Origin: Welwitschia mirabilis
Taxonomy: Eukaryota > Gnetophyta > Gnetopsida > Welwitschiales
DNA: 64,000 nt
Direction: 5' to 3'
Assembly (NCBI GenBank): GCA_051453625.1
Contig: JBOZIK010000001.1
Location: forward strand, 153,297,491 to 153,361,490
Numbering within the stretch: the first letter of the stretch is position 1; every line of letters starts with the position of its first letter. This document shows positions 11,494-21,586 of this stretch, one piece after another. The notes beneath the pieces were generated by a model. That model ran no database searches. It worked only from the letters and a program-made list of their open reading frames with translations, and was not told the origin of the DNA. Position numbers and translations under genes: made by a program.

Positions 11494-13609
11494 TCCTCCA
11501 TTTTCTCACTATATACTCTCCTCTATTTACCTTACATTTCCTCCACACTCATGATTAAAGAAATTCATTACTACCTAGATTTCAAAGGTGCTATCTCTCT
11601 CCCTCTAAAATACTCAAAGGCATCTGCAAGTGGATTTGGATTAGCACTGAAACTAGAGCTCTCAATTGAAAATAAATTCTAGATCTTTTGATCAACTGAA
11701 AATAATAGATCTAAAGCTCTTACCATTCTTTCTGGATTACCAAGGTCTTCTTCTTAAATCACTATATTTCCCACTTCTATTATCCAAATGACTAGTCTTC
11801 TTAAATACTCTTATACATCCTTTGATTATTTCTCCTCCCTTTATTTTTTGCATTTTCATTTTTTTTAAATTTCCATTTATACTAGGCTGACTACCCTTTG
11901 AATTCCTTTGCAGCTTATAGATACATTTCTTGCTAATAAGACCAATGATCCCTTTTACCCATCACTTAATCAAATTTTTTTTATTTCCCATCTAGAGATC
12001 AGATGAGGATTGAATTGTAGGTTTTAAAACTACACTAAAAACTTCTCTTTTACTATCACAGCATTGATAGGCATGAAAATTGATGAGGTTTAAGAGTGAG
12101 TAATAGTTAAGAATGTGTGTAATAGGAAGAAGAAAATTACTAACATAAAGAACAGGAATCACTGGTGGAAGTAAGAAAATTAAATGGTATCATTGGCTCT
12201 ATTAACTTGATAAGAAAATTTATTAGTATGACTTAAAACTCTCAAGTGCCATCAAGCCAGAGAGTATGTGCAGTGCTAGGTCAATTCAAAATGTCAAGAT
12301 GTTAACAGTCCTCTCTGACGATTTAATAAGGTCATGGAAGAATAAGTAAAAGATAAATAAATGAACTATACTAAATNNNNNNNNNNAAATTTCCACCAAT
12401 TACCATAAGTTAGTAATTAGTATGAATTTTTGGATTGAATCTCATCTAACTCTAGGCAAATAATATTCCAGTGGTAATGAAAATTTGGTAGTTATAAAGG
12501 AGAAAGAAGAACAATGACTTAAAGTAAATGCATATTTAGATTAAATACCAACTTTAATAGTTCAATAGATAAATACAAGGCTATAATTTTGATCACAAAT
12601 TTATAAAATGAGGATTTTTAATTACAATAAAATATTTACTTCCAAACCCAAAAACCTTATTATAAAAGCCATCATTTTTAGGGTTAGCTAAAATGAATAG
12701 AAACTTTATTACATGGATGTAAAAGCAACAATTTCTACATGCTATGTTGAAAAGGGAGATGTACATAGAAGACTCAAAAGACTTTTCTAAAAGTCCAAAA
12801 ACTCAAAGATGTCTTCTGTAATTTTAAATAAGCTTTCAATTGAGCATGATTTGATTAATTCATAATTTTTCCTATTCTAGTATAATACTTAAAAGTGTGA
12901 ATAACCCTATTTTATATGTTAGTAATATCTTTATAATAAGAGATATGTTATAAAAAATATGTTAGGGGAAAAAACATTATTTATCCCATAAATTCATAAT
13001 GTCCAAGATAAGTAAACCACTATTTTCTTAAATTTGAGACCACACCACCATATCATAAGCTAATATTTCTTCAAACTAAGTATATCAAAAAGTTACTAAA
13101 GGAGCCTAAATCAATAATGCAAATCCAAGGTTCATACATATATATCTTAGTAACAAGATGAAAAAAACAAATCCAAGTTTGTAACTCATTAATCTAAATT
13201 TCGTTTAGACAAATAATTGATATTTTAATATGCTTAACCAACCTAAGATCAAATATAGGCTATAATATTATCCTTCTTTCTATATTTACTAATAACCAAT
13301 AAAGAATTACACATAACCAAAAGGTTTGAATGAGAATTTAAAAAGGTCATACAATTCCTTGTTCATTTATTTAAATCCTAGAGTATCAACATTAGGGTAT
13401 TGCAACCTATTACCCTAGCAACCTGATATATAGAGAAAGACATTTCTATCATACCTATCTCTAAGCACTACCTTACTATGGATTCATACCCATGTAATAG
13501 GCAAACAAGGTTAAATACTATTGGAAAATTTAAACTATAAAAATTAAATATTACTAGAAAGTTAATCAAATTATTGCATAAAAATATAAGATGTTATAAC
13601 TAGACACGA
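11494..13609. other. Right part of the unclassified insertion, no gene seen
   Basis: About 2.1 kb with no convincing reading frame on either strand. The first 400 bp are rich in C and T (cctcc, ctctctccctct), unlike the rest. A 10-N gap lies at 12377-12386. I see no structured repeat. Confidence 0.5.
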
Positions 13610-13614
13610 TTGTC

Positions 13615-13956
13615 AACTTTTGGTTAAGAGATCAACCATCACCAAAAGAGAATCATAATATTATCTTATCTTGAGTAGATGTATAATAAAATCCATACTG
13701 ACTACCTCCCATTTTCCTTCCAGAATATTAAGGGGTATAAAACTCTGGCTAGACGTTGATGTTTATCTTTGACCAAATAGTAGATCATACATTTCACTAT
13801 AAAGTTAGCAACTTTAGACTTTATTCTTAGATACCAAAAATGTTGTTTGATATCTTTATATATCTTATTAACTTCTATGTAGATGACATACTATGTACTA
13901 TGAAATTCATTGAAAATAATCTGTTTTATCTATTCTTCATTGGGCTTTATAATGCT
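13615..13956 (-). pseudogene. Ty3/gypsy integrase N-terminal part (element A)
   Basis: Minus-strand translation gives the integrase zinc-finger region in the expected order: an IIFNEFHS segment, IYKDIKQHFWYLRIKSKVA, the C-terminal half of the HHCC finger (IVKCMIYYL, with the second Cys lost), VKDKHQRLA, then WEVVSMDFII and LLVMVDLLTKS. The frame stops exactly at the TKS motif, where the insertion 4639-13609 begins; the remainder is at 3985-4638. Upstream it is cut by copia element C. Confidence 0.85.
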
Positions 13957-14779
13957 TGATAGAATTGAGAACCCTAAAGGGGGGATGAATAGGTTCTTAA
14001 AAAATTATAATAGAGCATTCCAAAAAAATTAAAGATATATCAAAGAGTTGCATAGAATAATTTACTAATTTAAAACGTACATAAAAAGAAAAGCTAATAA
14101 AAGTAAAAAAAGAAAAAAAAATCCTAACTAAAAGTACAAAATACTAAACATATGCATACAAGATTTATAGTGGTTTGGGAAACCCCTATTGTACTCTCCA
14201 TGATTAGCTTATTACTAAGCTTGATCTAGATCTTTGTTCCTTTACCAGGTATTTTAGGTTTACCTGTAACCTTTACACATAGACTTTTCTAGGATTAGTC
14301 TCAACCTTTAAACAGACTTTTCTAGGCTTAGTCTCAACCTTTAAATGGATTTTTCAAGGCTTAGTCTTAACCTTTCACAATGTAGAATAGTGATGCAATG
14401 ATGCTAATCTACATGGATATCACTCATTCTTGATATAGTAGATTTGATAGAGCTCTTCTCCTATATATGTACAATAAATGAAGCACTATATCTAACCTTG
14501 AATGTAGAGATGATATAGAAAACAAGTCTTCCTTGGTCAGGAGTACAAATGATAAGACTAAACAATGAATATCATAAGATTACAATGCTAGTTCCTTAGA
14601 TTCAAAATATTAATGCAATTGAAAAAGATTCCAAAGGATTTGTTAATCATCTATCTCTTGGCTATTTATGTTGGAAGGGTTTTTGGATTTATTACATTTG
14701 AAAATGTACTTCCAATAGTTATAAAGGGCTAGAAAATGGCTATCTAATGGATACATAATAGATATAAAATGGATAGAAA

Positions 14780-15420
14780 ATTTTAGTTCTATTCTGTTCA
14801 GTTGACCCCTCAAAAGTCCATTTGACCCCATCTGGTGCTATGACTTACGTAGGTCACCTAGGTAAAAATTTCAGTTGCCTTAATTTCTTATGGATTCATG
14901 TTTGATAGACTCCATTTAGGTTCATTCAATCCCAGTCCAGTTGCTTATTATAAAATCTGATCCCCTACATGTACTAATAAAGATCTTTTCAATTTTCAAC
15001 ATTAGGTCCAATCAACCTCTTCAAGTGTTCGATCGACTTCATGATGATCAGCTTAGGAGTATCAGCTACATAGTGCTCAGATCTAGTTAACACCATCATA
15101 GATCCAGTTGATCCCTTGTCAATTAGTTTAGGAGTACTATTCCTTAGTTCACAGACCTAATTAACACCATAATAGGTATGATCGATCCCTTGTCATTTAG
15201 TTTAGGGATACTATTTTTTAGGTCCTCAAATCAGGTCAACCCCATAAATTTTTGGTCAACCCCTTGCCATTCAGTTCAAGGACACTGGTTCTCAAGGTGA
15301 TAAATCTGGTTGACCTCATTAGAAATCTGATCAACCCCTCTAAATTCATCTCATTTTTCTGTCTGATTCAAGTGCAATTGACCCCTTGAAAATTCGGTTG
15401 ACTCCTTAAGAGGGTAAATG
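14780..15420. repeat. Cluster of TTGACC / GGTCAAC motifs in the LTR of C
   Basis: About a dozen degenerate motifs of the form gttgaccc, ggtcaacccc or ggttgactcc occur at irregular 20-70-bp spacing, and the same series is seen at 20810-21420 in the other LTR. Further copies lie at 17650-17800 in the internal region. TTGAC is the core of the W-box bound by WRKY factors, so a regulatory role is conceivable but not shown; the array may simply be an old tandem repeat. Confidence 0.6.
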
Positions 15421-15730
15421 AACTTGATAGGTTTCTAGTGCTCAGAATTCAATGGTTTTGGTTTTATCTTTAGATCTACAAGTGATTAACATCTTTTTCA
15501 GAAGATACACAAAATTNNNNNNNNNNNNNNNNNNNNNNNNNNNNNNNNNNNNNNNNNNNNNNNNNNNNNNNNNNNNNNNNNNNNNNNNNNNNNNNNNNNN
15601 NNNNNNNNNNNNNNNNTCCTTAAGAGGGTAAATGAACTTGATAGGTTTCTAGTGCTCAGAGTTCAATGGTTTTGGTTTTATCTTTAGATCTACAAGTGAT
15701 TAACATCTTTTTCAGAAGATACACAAAATT
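15403..15730. other. 100-N gap with duplicated 114-bp flanks
   Basis: N at 15517-15616. The 114 bases 15403-15516 recur at 15617-15730 with a single obvious difference (agaattc versus agagttc). The other LTR has the block once, so this is best explained as unmerged contig overlap, possibly two haplotypes. Confidence 0.87.
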
Positions 15731-15782
15731 TACTATACAAAAAATGCTAGTTTAACATCAATTGGCAAAATATAATCTAACA

Positions 15783-15796
15783 ATCTTCCCCTTTAA
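15783..15796 (-). other. Polypurine tract of element C
   Basis: The minus strand reads ttaaaggggaagat immediately before the 3' LTR, a clear polypurine tract that fixes the orientation of C. Confidence 0.85.
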
Positions 15797-16412
15797 CATT
15801 AATGGCAAACAATACTTAGTTACGAAAATTTTTAGGACTTAGAAAAGCTCTTTCTTACAAAATGCCTATTATAAAATATTACACCTTTTGACATCAAGTT
15901 AAAATATTTTAAATAATTTTGTGCTTGAAATAGAACAAATTTAATATGCACAATTGAAGGGTTAAGAGCATAAATTTTATGGAAATCACAATTTGATCAT
16001 ATAAGTCATCTAACATTTTGGTCAGTTTATACAATTTAGAATTTATTTATAATATTGGACATCAAAATTTAAATTTGTGAAATAACCATTTGAAACTTTA
16101 ATATTTTTAAGTTAAGCACATATGATACTAATGAAAAAACATGTTAAGCACATATGATTTGCATAAGCAAAAAAAGAATTGAAATACCAATTAAAAAAAT
16201 TTAGAGATTAAAAGTGAAGTGCATGTAGCTTTTATTAAACATATGTAAATATTACAAAATAAAAGTACTCAGCAAGATCATGTTACATTTGAAATCATGA
16301 GAAAAACAACCAATAACAAATAACTAATTCTTTCCCTTTTGAAATCAATGACAAAAGAAAGAACAAAAGCATATAAGTAAAACATAATTTGAGGCTTCTA
16401 ATTAGATTTCTT

Positions 16413-17449
16413 CTATTCTTCTTCTTCTTCTTCTTTAGAGTCTTCCTTTGAATCTTCTTCATCACCTCCCATGTATGTTAAGCTGGTGACCTTTAGTAAA
16501 GTTTTAGCAATATCATATCCAGTTACTATGAGTGATTTCTTTATGTGTCTGGTATAGGAATCAATCTATCTCAGATATGAAAAAGTCTCATCAGAAGAGG
16601 ATTCCTTTGGAGAGGATGACTTTAAGGATTTATTAGAGGGGATAAAGATGTACATACATGATAAAGTTGCATACCCAATGAGTGCCATAGACTGGAGGAT
16701 TTCTAGTTTTGAATGGAAGGTTAAATAACAGCATAAGCTTGTGATAAGCATAGAGTAGGTTAATGCCCTAGTATTATGATACTATAGCTGAGAGACCATA
16801 TTCTTTAGTATAATAATAAGAGCATTAATAGAATGCTTTGTCCCTATCAAATACATCAGATAGGCTTTGTAGCTAGAGGCCTTATCATGATGCCTAGCTA
16901 ATGATAAGAAATTATAAGTAAAAATCAAGTGAATAAAATGGTATTTTAGTGTTAATAAGGAAGTAGAAAGAGGGTGATTCCAAGAGTGAACCTCACCATA
17001 GATCTCCTTGGTAATAACAGGTGTGTATTCCATAGTGTCTCGAAGAGGCCAAAACTCTTCATAGTCACCTTTGGGAAGATTAGTTAGATTAGAAATGAGA
17101 TTTGTAGTTACTCTCAGCCGCTTCTCCAAAATAAGGATTTCAAGGGTTCCTGAATCATGATCATAAGAAACATTATAGTAAAACATAAGAGTAAGAAATG
17201 GATAAGTAGAGCTATAAAAATTTAGAAAATAATCAATATTTTAATTTCTTAAAAGCTAAATGACATCCCTAAGCTCTTTAAGCTCTGAGATTACCACAAA
17301 CCATTCTTGGCACACTAGATTATTCTCAGACTNNNNNNNNNNTTCTCTAAGAACTTGTTAATATATTCCTCTGACATCTCATGATAGAAAATAATAGGAT
17401 CTCTTGAAGTAGCTTTCTTAACTCTCCTTCTAGATGCGCTTTTAGCCAT
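16413..17449 (-). pseudogene. Extra ORF of element C (retroelement-borne, acidic tail)
   Basis: A coding relic of about 340 codons lies between the protease part of C and its 3' LTR. It opens MAKSASRRRVKKATSRDPI, passes a 10-N gap (17333-17342), then runs in one frame from 17186 to 16413 with one main internal stop (16782-16784) and another after SYLR. Visible features: FWPLRDTMEYTPVITKEIYG, an HDKASSYKAYLMYLIGTKHS stretch, and an acidic end DEEDSKEDSKEEEEEE. It resembles the plant family annotated as putative plant transposon protein and occupies the place of the envelope-like ORF of SIRE elements. No transmembrane pair typical of an envelope is evident. Function unknown; the family link is from memory and unverified. 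Confidence 0.7.
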
Positions 17450-18049
17450 TCTTAAGACCTTAGAAGAAAGAAATATAAAAGAGAAATACTAGATCTAAGA
17501 GCAAAGCTCTAGATATGGAAGAAAAAGCTCTAGATCTGAGAGATGGAGAAGGGTAGAACATAAAAAAATTCATTTAGGGATCTCTTTCTTTTATAGACAT
17601 GGTGAAATAAGGCAAAATGAAGAAAGAAATTAGGTTCATTGATGATACTTCTGCACTGTAATCTATCAGGTCTAGTTAACCACTTGAGATTCTAGTTGAC
17701 TCATCAAGACGTAGGTCTACAGTATAGAAAGGGTCTAAGCGTTTAGGCTTTTAGGTTAGTTGACCAAGTAGATCCAGTCGACTAAATCATAGATCCAGTT
17801 GATCACTCTGCAAATAGCCAAAGGACAGTGAGTAAACTCCTAGTTCATTTTTATGATTGATAAGTAAATTCTAGGAATGAGGTATCACTTTAGAGTTTTT
17901 CAAAAAATGTTTAGATTTATCAAAATTTAAGTAACATTTCTATTTTCTATGTTGTAGTTCATATGATTTAACTGATTGATTTAATAAGTATCTATTTTAT
18001 AGATATTATCTACTCATTTTATAGTAAAGATAATAACATTTGTCTTCAC

Positions 18050-19940
18050 ATCTACAACTGCACATTTCAATTTTCCAAAAATTGTTTGGTGACCTTTGTC
18101 ATATAATTGGCTAATGCTCAATAAGTTATGTTTCAAACCATTCACATAAAGCACATTATCAAGTTTAGATAACTTATCTCTTTCGATGCATTCTATACCT
18201 TCTATTTTTTCCTTTTTATTATTTCTAAAAATGACTTCTTCCCCATCAATACTTTTTAGGTATTGAAAGTTTAATCTTTTTCAGTCATATGCCTTGAGCA
18301 TCCACTATTTAGATATTAACTATTTATACTTAATTTTGTAAGAGCTATCTATGTTAGAAAACTTTTGAGATTGTTAGCTCTTACTCACTCAGTCTTATTA
18401 GACTTAGGTGGTATACCTTTTTTAGGAATAAATTTAAATGGTAAATAATTTACAGAATCTGAGAAAAGAATTAATTGTATAATCTTGCAAAAAATTTTTG
18501 AATGACCAAATTTACCATAAAAGTTACATTAAAGTTTAGAAATGCACTCACATTGCCAATTTACCTATTCTTGTAAATTTTATGAACTAAAACCAACACC
18601 TGATCTATCTCCAGTAGATTTTTACATTTCAAGCATCTATTCTAATATATAAGAACTACTAGAAAATTTATTTACAAAGAATAAAAGACATTTTACCTAT
18701 GAAATTATCTTGACGTTATTAGATTTTACCATATTATACTTCATTTCCGTTTCCACCTTCTCTTTGCTGAGAGTATTTACTACTTTATTTAGATTATTTA
18801 TTCTTTTAGCTATCTTTTCACATCATATAGCTCCTCACATGTATATTCTAATTCATTATCTTCTTCATTGATCATGTTCAAATCCTTAAGCTCTGACATG
18901 TTTGGTACATTTTTGAAGGATGATATAATTACCATGAATGATAATCATCTATCTTTATTTGATTCTTGATTTGAATAGCTATTATTATCATCATTATCAT
19001 TGTTCCATATGGTAATAAAAGAGGGATTCTTTGTTTTCATGTTATCTCTTCTTATGTTGGAACACTCATTTGCCATATGATCAAATCTTTTGCATGAGTA
19101 ACATTTGGATTTTTTTACCTTTTTCTTGATCCTTTCTATGTTTTAGATGACTTCATTTTGAGTTTTTACTTGATTTTCTTTCCTTTTTCTTCCTATGTAG
19201 AAACGTTTTGAACCTTCTGGCTAAAAGAGCCACTTTATCATCATCCAAGTTCTCATCTGACCTTTTAGTTCTATAGTCTTCCTGCATACATTTTAAAGCA
19301 ATATATTTTTTCTTGTCTTTAATAAATTTGAATTCATAAATTTGCAAATTACCTTGTAGTTCTTTTAGTGCCATTGCATTTATTTTTTTGCTTTCCTTGA
19401 TGGCTATGATTTAATCTCAAAACTTTCTTTATTACCTTTCCTTCCTCTAAGCATCTTTCAAGGCTTGCCATAGAGTGTATGATTTCAGTTAGTTTAGCAA
19501 ATAATTTCTGCGAGATCTTCTCTTCGTTCATATGGATGTTTTCAAATTTTAAAATAAGCATTTAAAGTTTATCTTGCTTTACAATTGGATTCCTTCGTGT
19601 ACCCCTTCAAAAATGTTTTAAGATTATTTAGCATGATTATAGTTTACTATGAACTTAAACTCATCTGCATAAACTATACAAAATATAGCATTAAGAGCAT
19701 AATCATCTATGGTGATATTTGATTTATCAGTGGAGGTCCATTGACCTCGGGCTTTGAGAACTAAGATAGGATTAACATTATCATCCATTTGAGTTGACAT
19801 CGGCATAGTATAACCTTTATAAATGACTTCCTATATATCGGCATCTAATGATCTAAGGAATATTCTCATTCTGGCTTTCAATAAGTATAGTTTGACCCAT
19901 CAAACATGGATGGATGATCAGTAAAAAAGCCATCAGATGG
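18050..19940 (-). pseudogene. Gag-protease region of element C
   Basis: Minus-strand relic in several frames. The gag shows DDYALNAIFCIVYADEFKFI (about 19640-19710), LKFENIHMNEEKISQKLFAK, DENLDDDKVALLARRFKTFL and a perfect CCHC zinc knuckle CYSCKRFDHMANEC at about 19065-19110. The protease follows near 18290-18320, where the active-site motif reads YLNSGCSRHMT (Asp replaced by Asn). Then comes the copia pre-integrase stretch VLYVNGLKHNLLSISQLYDK at about 18095-18160. Coding similarity stops near 18000. All is consistent with SIRE/Maximus gag-pol; stops make it inactive. Confidence 0.88.
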
Positions 19941-19983
19941 AATGCTCATTTTAGTATTCTAAAGTAAAGATTGGTTAAAATCT

Positions 19984-21581
19984 AAATAGGATTGAGAACC
20001 CTAGAGGGGGGATGAATAGATTCTTAAAAAATTACAACAGAGTATTCTAAACAAATCAAATATATATCTAAAAATTGCAGAGAGTAATTTATTAATTTAA
20101 AACATGCATGAAAAAAAAGCTAACAGAAGTAAAGAAATAAACTAATTAAAAGCAAAAAATACCAAATAGTTGCATGCAGGATTTATAGTAATTTGAAAAA
20201 TCACCTAATTCACTCTTGATGATTAGCTTATCATAAGCTTAATTTGAATCTTTGTTACTCCACCAAATATTCCAAGTTCACCTGTAACTTTTACACACAT
20301 ATTTTTCCAGGCTTAGTCTTAACCTTTGAACAGACTTTTCTAGGCTTAGTTTCAAACTTTGAATGAATTTTTCAAGGCTTAGTCTTAACCTTTCACAATG
20401 TAGAATAGTGATGCAATGATACCAATATGCATGTATATCACTCATTCTTGATACAATAAATTTGATTGAGTTATTCTCCTATAAACATACAATAAATAAA
20501 GCACTAGATTTAATCTTGTATGTACAGATGATATAGACAATAAATCTTCCTTGGTCAAGAGTACAAATGTCAAGACTCAACAATGAATATCACAAGATTA
20601 TAGTGCTAGTTTCTTAGATCTAAAAGATTAATGCAACTAAAAAAGATTCCAAAGGATTCTTTAGTTATGTATCTCTTGGCTGTTTATATTAGAAGGTTTT
20701 TAGCGTTTTTTACATTTGAAAATGCATTTCAATGGCTATAAACAGCTAGAAAATGGCTATCTAATAAATATATAATGGATATAAAATGGATAAAAAATTT
20801 TAGTTCTGCTCCATCTGGTTGACCTTTCAAAATCTAGTTGACTCCATCTAGTACCATGACTTACACAGGTTGCCTGAGTAAAAATTTTAGTTATCTCAAT
20901 TTCATAACTTCAGTTTGGTCGACTCCATCTAGGTTCAGTCAACCCTAGTCTAGTTGCTCATTATAAAATCCGATCGTCCACATGTTCTGATAAAGATCTT
21001 TCTAATTTCTAGCATCAGGTTTAGTTGACCCTTCAGGTGTCTGGTCGACTCCATGACGATTGACTTATGATTATTAGCTACATAGTGCTTAGGTCTGGTC
21101 AACTTCATCATAGGTCTAGTCAACTTCTTGTTAATTAGTTTAGAAGTACTATTCCTTAGTTCACAGATTTGATCAATCCCATTATAGGTATGGTCGAACC
21201 CTTATCATTTAGTTTAGGGATACTATTTATCAAGTCCTTAACTTTGGTTGATTTCATAAATGTCTGGTTGACTCCTTACCATTTAGTTTAGGGATACTAG
21301 TCCTCAAGGTGATAGGCCTGATTGGCCTCATCAAAAATTTGGTCGAGCCCTCTAGATTTAACTTATTTTGTCTATCTGCTTCAAGTGCAGTTGACCCCTT
21401 GAAAATCTGATTGACTCCTCAAGAGAGTAAATAAACTTAACAAGTTTTTAATACTTAGAATTTAATGGTTTTGATTTCATCTTTACGCCTATAAGTGATT
21501 AACATCTTCTACATAAGATACACAAAATTTTCTATACAAAAAATATTAGTTTGACATCACTTAACAAAACATAATCTAATA
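19984..21581 (-). repeat. 5' LTR of element C
   Basis: About 1.6 kb, begins ataggattgagaaccctaga and ends aatctaata (decayed from aatctaaca). I do not recognise a good primer-binding site in the bases to its left, so that site appears to have decayed. Confidence 0.88.
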
Positions 21582-21586
21582 ATGTT

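Larger units (their letters stand above)
4639..13609. mobile_element. Unclassified insertion into the integrase of element A
   Basis: The integrase of A is interrupted between 4638 and 13615. The bases next to the break are atgtc (4634-4638) and ttgtc (13610-13614), a plausible decayed 5-bp target duplication. Similar 12-13-base strings lie at the two edges (tgtcataacctag at 4635 and tgttataactag at 13592). Outside the nested element B, the segment (4639-6362 and 11494-13609) shows no recognisable coding sequence, no clear LTR pair and no terminal inverted repeats. It could be a non-autonomous LTR element or a composite of insertions. Confidence 0.5.
13957..15782 (-). repeat. 3' LTR of element C
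   Basis: Begins tgatagaattgagaaccc and ends aatctaaca; matches 19984-21581. The apparent extra length comes from a 100-N gap with a duplicated 114-bp flank (15403-15730). It contains many dispersed ttgacc / ggtcaac motifs. Confidence 0.9.
13957..21581 (-). mobile_element. Ty1/copia (SIRE/Maximus-like) element C, lacking pol core
   Basis: Long direct LTRs (13957-15782 and 19984-21581) enclose a 4.2-kb internal region. Flanking bases atgct (13952-13956) and atgtt (21582-21586) form a one-mismatch target duplication. The LTR opening gagaaccctagaggggggat is the sort seen in plant SIRE/Maximus-type copia elements. Internal content on the minus strand: gag with zinc knuckle, protease and pre-integrase region, then directly an extra ORF and a polypurine tract. 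Integrase core, RT and RNase H are absent, so the copy is a deletion derivative or belongs to a non-autonomous lineage. It is inserted in the pol of element A. Confidence 0.87.

Noticed and set aside
13430-13540. LHG-like string suggesting that the integrase of A continues left of 13610
   Set aside because: The spacing from the TKS motif is about 18 residues too long and the flanking residues do not match; the true continuation is at 4638.
19960-19983. Primer-binding site of copia C
   Set aside because: No convincing match to a tRNA 3' end next to the 5' LTR; probably decayed, so not annotated.
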